Source: Loktanella salsilacus (GTDB taxonomy: Bacteria; Pseudomonadota; Alphaproteobacteria; Rhodobacterales; Rhodobacteraceae). From it: a stretch of 64,000 nucleotides of DNA. A program made the translations under genes and the position numbers. The stretch is taken from assembly GCF_900114485.1 (NCBI RefSeq), contig NZ_FOTF01000004.1, forward strand, positions 1 to 64,000. Reading direction: 5' to 3'. The notes beneath the pieces were generated by a model. It did no database searches. It was not told where the DNA came from and saw only the letters and a list, made by a program, of their open reading frames with translations. Numbering within the stretch: position 1 is the stretch's first letter; each line of letters starts with the position of its first letter. This document shows positions 17,150 through 26,627 of the stretch, one piece after another.

Positions 17150-18517
17150 ATGGCAGTATCGAAAAAGCGGATTTGGGGCTGGATGGCCTTCGATTGGGCG
17201 TCTCAACCATTTTACACGCTGGGCCTGACGTTCGTCTTTGGGCCCTATTTCGCACTTGTCGCAACGCAGGCCTTTGTCAGCGATGGCTTGATCGAAGAAG
17301 CGGCGAAAGCGCAGGCGCAGTCCATCTGGTCGATCGGGCAAACCATTGCTGGCCTGCTGATTGCAATCACAGCCCCGTTTCTGGGGGCTTACGCCGATAA
17401 CTCTGGCCGCAAGATTCCGTGGATTGCGGGCTTTTCGATCGTTTTCGTCGTGGCCTCTTGGTCGCTATGGGGGCTGACCCCGGATGGGGCCGGGCTGTAT
17501 TTGATCTTGCTGCTCTTCTACGTCGCGTTTTTCGCCAGTGAGTCTGCGCTGAACTTTGTGAACGCGATCCTGCCCAGTCTTGGCACTGACAAAGAAATCG
17601 GCCGCATATCCGGCTCTGGCGCGGCCTTTGGCTATTGGGGCGGCGTCACGTCGCTGTTCATCTTGCTGCTGCTTTTTGTCGAAAGCCCCGATACGGGCCT
17701 GACCCTGCTTGGTATCCCGCCAATGCTAGGCCTTGATGCCGCGCAGATGGAGGGGACGCGCAGCGTCGGGCCGTTTATCGCGCTGTGGTATATCGTTTTC
17801 ATGATCCCGTTTTTTGCCTACGTGCGCGACACACCCGCGCCAAAGGTCAAGCGCACGTCGCTTCGGGCGGTCTGGGGCGATCTGATGGCGACCCTGCGCG
17901 GCGTGATGCACCGCCGCAGCCTGAAGTATTTTCTGCTGTCATCGATGTTCTACCGCGATGCCCTGAACGCGCTTTATGCTTTTGGCGGCATCTATGCGCA
18001 GCTTGTGCTGGGGTGGAGCGTGATGAAGATCGGTATCTTCGGAATTCTTGCCGCTATCGCTGCTGCCATCTTTACGTGGCTCGGCGGGCTGGCAGATCAG
18101 CGGTTCGGGCCTAAACCGGTCATTCGGGTCTGTGTTTGGTTGCTGATCGTTGTCGGCTGTCTGATCGTCGGCATGTCGAGAGAGAACCTTTTCATATTCC
18201 CGCTGGCCCCCGGATCGCAAATTCCTGATCTGGTGTTCTATGGGTGCGGCATGGTGATCGGTGGGGCAGGCGGCGCGATCTATGCCGCCAGCCGCACGAT
18301 GATGGTCCGGCACACCCACCCCGACCGCCCGGCAGAGGCGTTTGGCCTGTTTGCCTTAACCGGTAAAGCGACGGCCTTTATCGCCCCGGCCAGTATCGCG
18401 CTCTTCACGTTTATGACAGGCAACGTGCAACTGGGGTTTCTGCCCGTCATCTTTCTGTTCCTCCTTGGGCTCTTCCTGTTAAGGTGGGTCAACACAGACG
18501 GGGACCGGGCAGCATGA
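17150..18517 (+). CDS. MFS transporter, UMF1 family
   Basis: The 455-residue protein has about twelve hydrophobic segments. The N-terminal RIWGWMAFDWASQPFYTLGL followed by FGPYFA is the signature of the UMF1/Atg22-like branch of the major facilitator superfamily. APFLGAYADNSGRKIPW corresponds to the conserved loop between helices 2 and 3. Some family members export amino acids from vacuoles in yeast, but the bacterial substrate is unknown. Its stop overlaps the start of the MepA gene (ATGA), so the two are coupled. Confidence 0.88.
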   Translation: MAVSKKRIWGWMAFDWASQPFYTLGLTFVFGPYFALVATQAFVSDGLIEEAAKAQAQSIWSIGQTIAGLLIAITAPFLGAYADNSGRKIPWIAGFSIVFVVASWSLWGLTPDGAGLYLILLLFYVAFFASESALNFVNAILPSLGTDKEIGRISGSGAAFGYWGGVTSLFILLLLFVESPDTGLTLLGIPPMLGLDAAQMEGTRSVGPFIALWYIVFMIPFFAYVRDTPAPKVKRTSLRAVWGDLMATLRGVMHRRSLKYFLLSSMFYRDALNALYAFGGIYAQLVLGWSVMKIGIFGILAAIAAAIFTWLGGLADQRFGPKPVIRVCVWLLIVVGCLIVGMSRENLFIFPLAPGSQIPDLVFYGCGMVIGGAGGAIYAASRTMMVRHTHPDRPAEAFGLFALTGKATAFIAPASIALFTFMTGNVQLGFLPVIFLFLLGLFLLRWVNTDGDRAA

Positions 18518-19434
18518 TCCGCATTACAGCAATGATCGCACTTATCGCGGGCCTCGCAGCCTGCCAGCAAGAGGCGAAGGTCGCGACTGCGACGCAGCCG
18601 GTGTTTTCGACGCAGAACACCAACGACACACGGATCGCCAAGCAGGTGTTCGGTAATCTGTCTAATGGATCCAATCAGCCATCCGCGCCCGTCGGGTTCT
18701 ATTCCAAGGGCTGTCAGGCCGGTGCCGAGGAATTGGCCGAGACTGGTCCGACTTGGCAAGCGATGCGCCTATCGCGTAATCGCAACTGGGGTCAGCCGCA
18801 GCTGGTCGATTTCGTACAAGACCTGTCCCGCGTTGCCGCACAGCAGCCCGGTTGGAATGGCCTGTATCTGGGCGATATGAGCCAGCCGCGCGGCGGCCCG
18901 ATGCTCAGCGGGCATGCCAGCCACCAGATTGGCCTTGATGCCGATATCTGGCTTAAGCCTGCCAACAACCTGTCCCTGTCCCGGACAGAGCGCGAGAATA
19001 TCTCTTCTGATCGGATGGACCGTAATGGCGGTGCCTATGTGAATAGCAACTGGGGCCCCGCCCAAGAGGCGATCATTCGCGCTGCGGCCTCTGATCCGCG
19101 CGTTGCACGGATTTTCATTTTTCCGGGTGCCAAGGTCGAGATGTGCAAAAACGCAACCGGCGACCGCAGTTGGCTGAACAAGGTGCGGCCTTGGTACGGG
19201 CATAACTACCATTTCCATGTTCGCTTGAACTGTCCCGCCGGGTCCGGTCTGTGCGCGCCGCAAGACCCGCCGCCGCCCGGTGATGGCTGCGCCGATGCCG
19301 CCGCTTGGGTCGACAATATCGTCAACCCCAAGCCTGCGCCGCCCGCCGATCCGAATGCCCCAAAACCTGCCCCAAAGCGTGAGCTGACGATGGCCAGCTT
19401 GCCGGGTCAGTGCGCCGCCGTCGCCGCCAACTGA
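18514..19434 (+). CDS. mepA: Penicillin-insensitive murein endopeptidase MepA (predicted lipoprotein)
   Basis: MepA is a LAS-family zinc peptidase that cuts D-alanyl-meso-diaminopimelyl cross-links in the periplasm. The 306-residue frame starts with a lipoprotein signal ending LAAC (C17). It has the zinc-ligand segment [14 protein letters not shown] (about 133-146) and, later, [14 protein letters not shown] with the C-terminal histidines. The C-terminal 60 residues are proline-rich. Starting at ATG 18514 gives the lipobox and a four-base overlap with the transporter stop. The next gene starts three bases after its stop. Confidence 0.93.
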   Translation: MIRITAMIALIAGLAACQQEAKVATATQPVFSTQNTNDTRIAKQVFGNLSNGSNQPSAPVGFYSKGCQAGAEELAETGPTWQAMRLSRNRNWGQPQLVDFVQDLSRVAAQQPGWNGLYLGDMSQPRGGPMLSGHASHQIGLDADIWLKPANNLSLSRTERENISSDRMDRNGGAYVNSNWGPAQEAIIRAAASDPRVARIFIFPGAKVEMCKNATGDRSWLNKVRPWYGHNYHFHVRLNCPAGSGLCAPQDPPPPGDGCADAAAWVDNIVNPKPAPPADPNAPKPAPKRELTMASLPGQCAAVAAN

Positions 19435-19436
19435 TC

Positions 19437-20309
19437 ATGCGCCGCTTGCTGCTTTTGATTGCCCTGCTTGCAGGGTGCAGTCAGGCGTTTGGCCAGACGA
19501 TGGCCAGCGGTGTCACGCAAGTTGGTCGGTTCATCTGGCTGAACGATGACCCCGCTTTTGGCGGTATGTCGGGAATCGAAATCAGCGATGACGGATCGCG
19601 CTTCATCGCGCTTAGTGACCGTAGCACCTTGTGGGAGGGCACGGTAACGCGCAAAGGCGGGGTGATCACCGCCCTCACCCCTGAACTTATCACGCCGCTG
19701 CATATCTCTGACGGCAGCCCAACCGATCACCACACCGGCGATTCCGAAGGGTTGGCGCTGGGCGCTGATGGCACGGTCTATATCTCTTTCGAAGGGCTTG
19801 CCCGTGTCGCGGCCTATCCCGAGGTGACCGGCCCTGCCGTCCGAATACCGCGCATGCCTGCCTTTGACGCGATGCAGCCCAATGCCGCGCTTGAAGCGTT
19901 GGCGATTGACGCAGAGGGCGCGATTTACACCCTGCCAGAGCGGTCGGGCAGCGCGATGCAACCTTACCCCGTCTATCGCTATAAAGACGGCACTTGGACA
20001 ACCGCGTTTGAAATCTCGCGCGAGGGGCCGTTCCTGCCCGTCGGCGCAGATATCGGCCCCGACGGCCTGTTTTATCTGCTAGAGCGTGACTTTACCGGCA
20101 TCGGCTTTCGCAGTCGGGTCAGGCGGTTTGACATGACTGGCGGGGGGGCTGAAACCTTGCTGGAAACGCGGACGGGGGTTCATGATAACCTCGAAGGTAT
20201 CTCGGTCTGGCGTGATCAAGGCGGTGCGATCCGGATGACGCTGATTGCGGATGATAACTTCAAGTTCTTTCAAACGACCGAAGTCGTAGAGTACCGCGTC
20301 GCTGATTGA
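19437..20309 (+). CDS. Esterase-like activity of phytase family protein (lipoprotein)
   Basis: The 290-residue protein has a lipoprotein signal ([15 protein letters not shown]14) and then a beta-propeller-like domain of the phytase-like esterase family. Repeated motifs include [40 protein letters not shown] and NLEGISVW. The family name comes from weak similarity to phytases; its substrate is unknown. It is the third gene of the transporter-mepA-esterase run, two bases after the MepA stop, so a periplasmic role is likely. Confidence 0.85.
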   Translation: MRRLLLLIALLAGCSQAFGQTMASGVTQVGRFIWLNDDPAFGGMSGIEISDDGSRFIALSDRSTLWEGTVTRKGGVITALTPELITPLHISDGSPTDHHTGDSEGLALGADGTVYISFEGLARVAAYPEVTGPAVRIPRMPAFDAMQPNAALEALAIDAEGAIYTLPERSGSAMQPYPVYRYKDGTWTTAFEISREGPFLPVGADIGPDGLFYLLERDFTGIGFRSRVRRFDMTGGGAETLLETRTGVHDNLEGISVWRDQGGAIRMTLIADDNFKFFQTTEVVEYRVAD

Positions 20310-20341
20310 CGTGCAGGGCAAGGCCAGCTAAGCCACGCCGT

Positions 20342-20358
20342 CCCTGAATGGTTCGGGG
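20342..20358 (+). other. Small hairpin in the queuosine transporter leader
   Basis: CCCTGAA and TTCGGGG form a seven-base stem (one G-T pair) 39 bases before the transporter start, followed by a purine-rich stretch. Position and gene suggest a possible riboswitch, but the sequence does not match the preQ1-I consensus, so no class is assigned. Confidence 0.3.
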
Positions 20359-20396
20359 GCCAAGTGCCGCACCCTTGCCAAAACGGATCAAATCTC

Positions 20397-21023
20397 ATGC
20401 GTATTCTACCCGGCGTACTCGCCATGGCCGCCATTGTTGTGGCCTCCAACATCCTTGTTCAATTCCTGATACTCGACGGCCTGCTGACTTGGGGCGCGTT
20501 CACCTATCCGCTGGCGTTTTTGGTCACCGACCTGATGAACCGCATCTATGGCGTCTCTGCCGCGCGCCGCGTCGTGTTGGTGGGCCTTGTCGCCGGTATC
20601 GTCTGCTCGCTGATCGGCAGCCAGATCCAGCTAGAGTTCGGCCCCGCCGTTCCCGTCCGCGTCGCCATCGCTTCAGCGACCGCCTTTGGCGTTGCACAGC
20701 TGCTGGATATCGCCGTGTTCAACCGCTTGCGCATGGGCGTGTGGTGGTTGGCCCCGCTCGGATCGACGCTGGTGTCGTCCGTCGTGGACACGGTGATCTT
20801 CTTCTCGATCGCCTTTGCGGCCACCTTCAACAGCTTTAGCGCGGGCGCTGCGGATCAGATCATCTGGGCGCAAGATGCGGTGCCATTCCTGAACGCAGGG
20901 CCGCTTGTGCCGCTGTGGGTGTCGCTGGCTGTTGCCGACTGGTCGGTCAAGATTTTGGTCGCCCTAATCGCGCTCTTACCGTTCCGCCTGATTGTTGGGC
21001 GCGTCACACAGCCGCGCCCTTAA
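20397..21023 (+). CDS. Queuosine precursor transporter (YhhQ/COG1738 family)
   Basis: The 208-residue inner membrane protein has six or so hydrophobic segments. Motifs characteristic of the vitamin uptake-like YhhQ family are VVASNILVQF, TYPLAFLVTDLMNRIYG, and ADWSVKILVALIALLPFRL at the end. YhhQ imports preQ0, preQ1 or queuine for queuosine in tRNA. The ATG at 20397 begins the conserved part; an in-frame start 33 bases earlier is less likely. Confidence 0.92.
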   Translation: MRILPGVLAMAAIVVASNILVQFLILDGLLTWGAFTYPLAFLVTDLMNRIYGVSAARRVVLVGLVAGIVCSLIGSQIQLEFGPAVPVRVAIASATAFGVAQLLDIAVFNRLRMGVWWLAPLGSTLVSSVVDTVIFFSIAFAATFNSFSAGAADQIIWAQDAVPFLNAGPLVPLWVSLAVADWSVKILVALIALLPFRLIVGRVTQPRP

Positions 21024-21047
21024 CCGCGATCCTTGGTACATTTTAAT

Positions 21048-21076
21048 TTGACATACACGATATGTGTGCCAAATTT
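21048..21076 (+). promoter_or_regulatory. Candidate promoter with embedded palindrome
   Basis: TTGACA at 21048-21053 is a consensus -35 box; 17 bases later AAATTT (21071-21076) is a weak -10. Between them ACACGATATGTGT (21055-21067) is a near-palindrome placed as a repressor site would be. It would drive the leader or small RNA unit that follows. Confidence 0.45.
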
Positions 21077-21112
21077 GGATTTAGGCGAAACATATTGAAA
21101 GGAGGTGATCCA

Positions 21113-21169
21113 GTGCATCATGAAGTTCTGGAGAAGTGTGTCGGGACAGCTTGGGGGGTTCTGATCTAA
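21113..21169 (+). CDS. Possible 18-codon leader peptide
   Basis: A GTG start lies seven bases after the core GGAGG of an exceptionally complete ribosome site and opens an 18-codon frame (begins MHHEVLEKCV, ends WGVLI). An overlapping ATG frame (21120-21164, 14 codons) is less well spaced. No run of one regulatory amino acid is seen. The strong ribosome site is the main support; peptide function is unknown. Confidence 0.35.
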   Translation: MHHEVLEKCVGTAWGVLI

Positions 21170-21245
21170 GGCAGCCCTTAGGTCTGTTACCCTTCAGGTG
21201 GGTGGCCGCTTGCGGTCCCTAACCGACCCACCTCCGATATTCAGG

Positions 21246-21280
21246 AAAGGGCTATCCCATCGCCGGGGTAGCCCTTTTTT
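21246..21280 (+). terminator. Rho-independent terminator upstream of arfB
   Basis: AAAGGGCTA and TAGCCCTTT, extended inward by CCC/GGG, form a strong stem followed by six T residues. It closes the small unit about 120 bases before the arfB start. Confidence 0.85.
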
Positions 21281-21402
21281 ACGTAAATTGCATCGCAAGT
21301 GACGGGTGGGGGTAACCGTTTGGCGTAGCCAAATGTGACCCCGCAGCGGGCATGGGCGCGCGCGCCACTGGCAAAACCCGGCAAACCCGTTACATCAACC
21401 CC

Positions 21403-21831
21403 ATGGCAGAAGATTTACGCATCACCGACACGATCACCCTGCAAGGGTGGGAGCTGACAGAGCAGTTCACCCGCGCGTCCGGCCCCGGCGGGCAGAACGT
21501 GAACAAGGTGTCCACCGCCGTTGAACTGCGGTTCGAGGCGGAGCGCTCGCCGTCGATCCCCGATCCGGTCAAGGCGCGGCTCAAGCGGCTAGCAGGCCGC
21601 CGCTGGACGCTGGACGGCGCGCTGGTGATCTTTGTGCAAGACACCCGTTCCCAAGCCCGCAACCGCGACCTTGCGAGAGAGCGACTAGCCGAGTTGATCG
21701 TCAAAGCGACCGAGCGGCCCAAACGCCGCGTGGCGACGAAGCCGACCTATGGGTCGGTGAAGCGTCGTTTGAAGGCGAAGAAGGTCAGGGGCGAGGTGAA
21801 GGCGTTGCGGGGGGATGTGGGGGAGGAGTGA
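21403..21831 (+). CDS. arfB: Alternative ribosome rescue factor ArfB (peptidyl-tRNA hydrolase)
   Basis: ArfB enters stalled non-stop ribosomes and hydrolyses peptidyl-tRNA. The 142-residue protein has the class I release-factor GGQ motif in ASGPGGQNVNKVSTAVELRF (GGQ 29-31). It ends in a basic tail (KRRLKAKKVRGEVKALR), which in ArfB binds the empty mRNA channel. The ATG at 21403 begins the conserved domain; a longer in-frame extension upstream is not homologous. Its G-rich 3' end abuts the AT-richer OLD nuclease locus. Confidence 0.93.
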   Translation: MAEDLRITDTITLQGWELTEQFTRASGPGGQNVNKVSTAVELRFEAERSPSIPDPVKARLKRLAGRRWTLDGALVIFVQDTRSQARNRDLARERLAELIVKATERPKRRVATKPTYGSVKRRLKAKKVRGEVKALRGDVGEE

Positions 21832-21833
21832 GT

Positions 21834-23607
21834 TCAGGTCTCTGCGAAAACAAAGTTCATAGCCGCATGAACCGCTCCCAAGTCCGGTATCCCGTCCAAC
21901 GCATTCCCTGCGGCCAAACTTTCAACAAATTGCCTTTGTGCGGTAAAGTTTTTCTCAATTCCAATATGAGCTTCAATCGCACCCTTCGTCCAAATCCAAA
22001 TATGTTGTTGCTTAAGATCTTCGACCAGTGTCGCAATTATTGGTATTGCCTCTGCGTCAGCGGCTAGTAGCTCAAATCCTTCTGACGCTGTGCAAAGGTT
22101 GGAGTTTTTAGGCAGGCCGTCATTGGATAGTTCAAGCTGGCCATCATCTGCCAGACGTTGAAATATTGACCGAATCTCAGCTGATCTTTCATCTGTCACA
22201 CCAAGAATTCCATTGTTGAAAGCTATTTTGAAAATGTAGTCTAAATCAGCTACAATACGTGCATCTAACCCCATCGCTATCAGTACATCGTAGGCCTTTT
22301 TTAGACTACCTGAGCCATTTAACCTAATAATTCCAACACGATCACTCCAAGAGTGACCTGCCTCTAATTTTTTGGTAGAGATGAGGTAGAATTGTTGTCT
22401 CTGTTCTTCCCTCAACCAAAATAACGCGATCTGAAAAAAGAAATTCTTTTGAATTTGAGAGTTCAAACAGAGTATCGGCTTGGTTGGGTAGGTCTGCGAT
22501 TGCACCGGCCGCGTCTTCCATTTTGGTTAACGCATTGCAGCCATTTTCGGGCGTTCTTCGGATGATCAATGTTTTCGTGCAGTCTTCCGCTCCGATCATC
22601 TCTCCAGTGTGTGTCGTAAAAGCAATCTGGAAGCCGTTGCCCGATAGCTTTTTCAAAGCAGATCGAACCACAGCAATCGCCTGCGGATGCAAATACAATT
22701 CCGGCTCGTCGAGTAGCAGCAAAACGGTGCGTCCAGCGACGCCGCCGTCATTTCTTCGAATGTGAGCTAAAGCATTTATGAGCGCAATCTGGACTGATCG
22801 TTGAGCGCCGTGGCCCATCGTTGCAGCGTCGCCTTCGAGATCATCGCCGTATCTGTTCTCCGAAACTTTTATTGTCGCCTTCTTCAGGAAGTCGTCGATT
22901 TCCGGCATAGGAATGTGCGTCTTTGCCGACATCCCAGGAAAGAATTCAGCTAAGTACCTCTCTATCGTTTCATCAACGTCTCTTAGAATCTGATCTTTAT
23001 TTACGCCCCTAGCAGACAATTGATCTGCTATTGGGGTCAGTGATGCTAGAATTTGGGCGGAATATTGCTCGCGTACAGGTTCCACAATCTGCTTAATCAA
23101 TTTTCCGATCGTCGAGCTAGAGGTGGACTTGCCGACATCGTCTGCGGCATTCTCCATGGCTCCAACGAATATAACTTCGGGAAAAAGAGCACTGAGCGCG
23201 GCTGGTATACCCGTTGGTGGTGCTACCCAGTCGTTTCCTTCATTGATATCAATGATTTCGAGTCGTATTTGAGATGCGCTTTGTCCGGGTGCTGTTTGTG
23301 TGCGGCGAAAGCTAAGGCGACCGCCATCTATAAATGCAATTATTTTATTCCGGTGATTGTCGGCTAAGCCATCTAAGACGGCGTCGGTTATTCCGGTAAC
23401 TTCAACGGCGACGGAAACTTCCTCTGCCGAGTTGTTAAAACTTGTCTCCGGAATGGAACTTGGCTTGATAACCCACGTAAGTGCCTCGAGCACAGAGCTT
23501 TTCCCGGCATTGTTATAGCCAACAAGTGGTGTGTAGTCGGAGAAATGGAAGGTTCCATATCTAATTGCCTTAAAGTTATGTACCGTTAAAGTTGAAATCC
23601 GGTGCAA
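21834..23607 (-). pseudogene. OLD-family ATP-dependent endonuclease, interrupted by a +1 frameshift
   Basis: OLD proteins couple an ABC-like ATPase to a TOPRIM nuclease and often serve in phage defence. The first part (23607 to about 22370) has Walker A PLVGYNNAGKSSVLEAL, signature-like MGHGAQRSVQIALI, Walker B TVLLLLDEPELYLHP and the start of TOPRIM, VILVEGRTETTILP. The frame then stops at 22342. The adjacent frame continues with TOPRIM (LDARIVADLDYIF) to 21834. The break is at a run of six A residues (minus strand, about 22367-22372); five would restore one frame of about 590 codons. It could be a mutation, a sequencing error or slippage. A TTG start at 23607 follows GAGAGGG. Base composition is visibly more AT-rich than its neighbours, suggesting transfer. 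Confidence 0.85.
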
Positions 23608-23636
23608 CAAACAACCCTCTCTTAGCAATGCGTTAG

Positions 23637-23665
23637 GGTTGCATTGGTTTTTGAGTTTTGCAACC
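23637..23665 (-). repeat. Inverted repeat between the OLD and pncB genes
   Basis: GGTTGCA (23637-23643) and TGCAACC (23659-23665) flank a 15-base spacer just upstream of the OLD gene start and touching the pncB stop. It may be the pncB transcript end, a promoter operator, or the junction of the transferred segment. Confidence 0.35.
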
Positions 23666-24957
23666 TAAACCACAACCTCTACCCGCTCCTGCGTCCCCAC
23701 CCCGAACACGCGCTTATAGCGTGCAATCTCGTCCACCGGTCCCATCGCTTTGTTCGGGTTGTCGGACAGCTTGACGGTGGCGCGCCCGTCGGCCTCGACC
23801 GCTTTGCAGACCAGCGAAAACGGGGCCAGCGCGTCGTCGGGCACCAGTCCGATAAAATCATTGGTCAGCATCGTGCCCCAGCCAAAGCTGACGCGGACGC
23901 GGCCCTGAAATTGGGCGTGCAGTTCTAGGATTTTCTCGACGTTCAGCCCGTCGGAAAAGATGATCAGCTTGGCCCTCGGGTCTTCGCCGCGGGATGTCCA
24001 CCAGGCGATCGCCTCTTCCGCGCCAGTCGCGGGGTCGCCGCTGTCGATGCGGATGCCGGTCCAGCCGGCTAGCCAGTCGGGCGCGCGGTTAAGGAAGCCC
24101 GGCGTGCCAAAGGTGTCGGGCAAAATGATGCGCAGGTTGCCGTCGTGTTCGGCCTGCCAGTCGGCCAGCACGTCATAGGGCGACTGGCGCAGGGCACCGT
24201 CGCCGTCCGCCAGCGCGGCATAGACCATGGGCAATTCGTGGGCGTTGGTGCCGATGGCTTCCATATCGCGGTTCTTGGCGATCAGGCAGTTGGATGTGCC
24301 GGTAAAGGCGTCGCCCAACCCTTCTTGCAGCGCTTGCACGCACCAGTCCTGCCACAAAAAGCTGTGCCTGCGCCGCGTGCCAAAGTCTGCGATCCGCAGC
24401 CCTTCGACGCCGCGCAGCAGTTCGACCTTTTCCCAGACTTTCGTCATGGCGCGGGCATAGAGCACCTGCAGTTCAAACCGCCCCATATCCCGCAGCACAG
24501 CCCGAGAGCGCAGTTCCATCAAGATCGCCAGCGCCGGGATTTCCCACAGCATGACCTCGGGCCAAGAGCCTTCAAACGTCAGCTCGTATTGGCCGTCACG
24601 CTTTTCCAAGTGGTAGGGCGGCAGGCGCAGGTTTTCGAACCAGTCCATAAAGTCCGGCGTGAACATCTGGCGTTTGCCGTAAAAGGTGTTGCCGCGCATC
24701 CACGTGGACTCGCCGCGCGTCAGGGACAGGGACCGGACGTGATCAAGCTGCTCGCGCAGCTCTGCCTCGTCCACCAGATCGGCAAGGCGGATGGTTTTGG
24801 TGCGGTTGATCAGGGAAAACTTGACCTGCACATCCCGTTTGTTGCGAAACACCGATTGGCACATCAGCAGTTTGTAAAAGTCGGTGTCGATCAGGGACCG
24901 GACGATCGGATCGATCTTCCATTTGTGGTTCCAGACACGGGTAGCGATGTCGACCAT
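23665..24957 (-). CDS. pncB: Nicotinate phosphoribosyltransferase PncB
   Basis: PncB converts nicotinic acid and PRPP to nicotinate mononucleotide in the NAD salvage pathway. The 430-residue protein has the family's N-terminal [16 protein letters not shown]. The phosphate and ribose-binding region shows [17 protein letters not shown] and [12 protein letters not shown]. The ATG at 24957 follows GGAGG by five bases. PncA, which makes its substrate, is encoded 4 kb away at 28913-29518. Confidence 0.95.
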   Translation of the reverse strand: MVDIATRVWNHKWKIDPIVRSLIDTDFYKLLMCQSVFRNKRDVQVKFSLINRTKTIRLADLVDEAELREQLDHVRSLSLTRGESTWMRGNTFYGKRQMFTPDFMDWFENLRLPPYHLEKRDGQYELTFEGSWPEVMLWEIPALAILMELRSRAVLRDMGRFELQVLYARAMTKVWEKVELLRGVEGLRIADFGTRRRHSFLWQDWCVQALQEGLGDAFTGTSNCLIAKNRDMEAIGTNAHELPMVYAALADGDGALRQSPYDVLADWQAEHDGNLRIILPDTFGTPGFLNRAPDWLAGWTGIRIDSGDPATGAEEAIAWWTSRGEDPRAKLIIFSDGLNVEKILELHAQFQGRVRVSFGWGTMLTNDFIGLVPDDALAPFSLVCKAVEADGRATVKLSDNPNKAMGPVDEIARYKRVFGVGTQERVEVVV

Positions 24958-25023
24958 GGGGTCCTCCGGGCGTTTCACGCGGTTAGACCAAGGCTGGGCG
25001 CGACTGGCAAGGGCTGTGCAGGT

Positions 25024-25476
25024 TTACAGGTGCTGCGCCTGCGCCACGGCCGCGTCGTGCAGTTCCAGCGCGCGTTCGGGGGAAACGCCCAGCGTCGCTT
25101 CGATCCGGTGCAGCAGGTCGTCTTCCTCTGGCCGCTCCATCCCGTCGGCCAGCACGACGGACCACAACGATTGCACAGCGGTTTCGCGTTCCAACATGGG
25201 GATGGCGTCGTGCAGCACGCGGGCCAGCGTGTCGGTGTCGGGCATTGCGACTTCTAGCTTTTCGCAGCGCGCGCGCATTTTGGCGGCCTCGACCGGGTTC
25301 AGCGCATACATATGCGACAGGACGTGGTCGATTTCCTCGACCTCTTCGAACAGATAGGCGCGGTCGACTTTGGCAGCGCGCACCAGAAGGGCACCCAAGG
25401 CGTGGCGGGCGTCGACCTCTGGCAAGGTGGTGGTCGTTTTGTCGGCGTGAAACAGTGACAACAGACGTTCAAGCAT
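25024..25476 (-). CDS. TerB-family (tellurite resistance-like) protein
   Basis: The 150-residue all-helical protein matches the TerB/DjlA-N domain: LGALLVRAAKVDRAYLFEEVEEIDHV near the start and SLWSVVLADGMERPEEDDLLHRI later form the paired acidic helices typical of the fold. TerB-like proteins are often encoded singly and their role is uncertain; there is no ter operon here. It lies 66 bases upstream of pncB on the same strand. Confidence 0.85.
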   Translation of the reverse strand: MLERLLSLFHADKTTTTLPEVDARHALGALLVRAAKVDRAYLFEEVEEIDHVLSHMYALNPVEAAKMRARCEKLEVAMPDTDTLARVLHDAIPMLERETAVQSLWSVVLADGMERPEEDDLLHRIEATLGVSPERALELHDAAVAQAQHL

Positions 25477-25580
25477 GGCAGGCCCCGCAATTCATTCTGC
25501 CCGCTAGGTAGCGCCGCTGGTGCAGTTGCGCAAAGGTATCGTGAAGACCTGTGCCGCAGCGCGTCATTGGCGCAACAGGG

Positions 25581-26627
25581 TCAGTCGCGGCGCAGCAGCC
25601 AGCGAAACACTGTGGGGGCGATGGCAATGATCAGCGTGATGCGAATGATATGCGTGACAGAGACATAGGCGAAGTCCTGTCCCAGCGTGAGCGACAGCAG
25701 CGACATCTCTGTCAGGCCGCCGGGGGAATAGGCAAGAAAGGCTTGCGATAGCGGCATGCCCATAAAGTGCGCGATGCCTTCTGCGAACAGCACGGCGATG
25801 GCGAGCATGCCAGCGGTGGCAACGGCCGCGATACCAAGATCGCGCAGGATTTCCCTGACGGTCGATCCGACAAAGCGCGCCCCGATAATTGTGCCGATAA
25901 CGATCTGTGCAGCGATAATGATGACAGAGGGCGGCGCGGTATGAACCATGCCTGCGACATGGACGATGCCCGAAAGGATCATCGGGCCAAAGACGGGGGC
26001 GGCGGGCAAGTTAAGCCATTTCCCACCGATAGAGCCGAGCGCGGCGCACCCTGCAAGGATCACATAATCAAGGGCAGACAGCGCCGAAAGCGGAACGAAC
26101 CCGCGTCCACCCGCACCAGACCGGACGCCCAGAAAGATACCAAAATAGGCGACAACCAGCACGACCACCAAAAAGACGCGGGCGGCATGGGCCAGCGCGA
26201 TCTTTTTTTCGTTGCCGCCTGCGGCAGCGCCCAGCAGCAACATCTCATTCAAACCGCCGGGCATGGCGGCGTAAAAGGCCGTCACCGGATCATAGCCACC
26301 TAGCTTGCGGTAGACGACATACGACACCCCCGCTGCCGCGCATAGGAACAGCGGTAGCAAGATCAGCGTCGCGGCCCAGCTGCTAAGCTGGCCGAACAGC
26401 TCTGCCGTGATGCCAGAGCCAAGCAGGACGCCGATGATTGGAATGACAAAGGGGCGCAGTTTGCCCGGGCCGCGCACGGGCAGGCGCGCCATTGCGGCGA
26501 TCGTGGTGCCGATCATCGGCCCCAGCATCCAAGGCAGCGGCATGCCGACAAAATACCCGATTAGCCCCGACAGCACACCAATCGTCAACGCAAGGCCAGT
26601 GTCCTGATTTCGGCGGAGTGCTTTCAC
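25581..26627 (-). CDS. AbrB-family membrane protein (YfcA/AbrB duplication type)
   Basis: The 348-residue protein has about ten membrane segments and a duplicated motif: an N-terminal [22 protein letters not shown] and a second copy near 190-215 ([20 protein letters not shown]), with conserved PGGLNEM and [10 protein letters not shown]. This is the AbrB duplication family (named for E. coli AbrB, once annotated as ammonia monooxygenase), of unclear transport function; it is unrelated to the DNA-binding AbrB. The GTG start overlaps the trhO stop by four bases. Confidence 0.88.
   Translation of the reverse strand: MKALRRNQDTGLALTIGVLSGLIGYFVGMPLPWMLGPMIGTTIAAMARLPVRGPGKLRPFVIPIIGVLLGSGITAELFGQLSSWAATLILLPLFLCAAAGVSYVVYRKLGGYDPVTAFYAAMPGGLNEMLLLGAAAGGNEKKIALAHAARVFLVVVLVVAYFGIFLGVRSGAGGRGFVPLSALSALDYVILAGCAALGSIGGKWLNLPAAPVFGPMILSGIVHVAGMVHTAPPSVIIIAAQIVIGTIIGARFVGSTVREILRDLGIAAVATAGMLAIAVLFAEGIAHFMGMPLSQAFLAYSPGGLTEMSLLSLTLGQDFAYVSVTHIIRITLIIAIAPTVFRWLLRRD

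Larger units (their letters stand above)
21090..21282 (+). ncRNA. Unclassified leader/small RNA-like unit with terminator
   Basis: This 200-base unit lies between the queuosine transporter and arfB. It has a 14-base perfect match to the complement of the 16S rRNA 3' end (21098-21111), a tiny reading frame, and a forked hairpin (GGTGGGT 21197-21203 with ACCCACC 21226-21232, inner CCGC/GCGG) whose 3' side runs into CCTCC. It ends in a T-tailed terminator. AGCCCTT (21173-21179) can also pair with AAGGGCT (21247-21253) of the terminator stem, an alternative fold as in attenuators. I do not recognise an Rfam family. It may control arfB or be a free small RNA. Confidence 0.5.

Noticed and set aside
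21834-23607. Gabija-type defence system
   Set aside because: GajA is OLD-like, but no UvrD-like helicase (GajB) is adjacent; neighbours are arfB and pncB.
24145-25257. Long open frame antisense to pncB
   Set aside because: It lies opposite a well-supported gene, and its glutamine- and histidine-rich composition is a by-product of reading a high-GC gene on the reverse strand.
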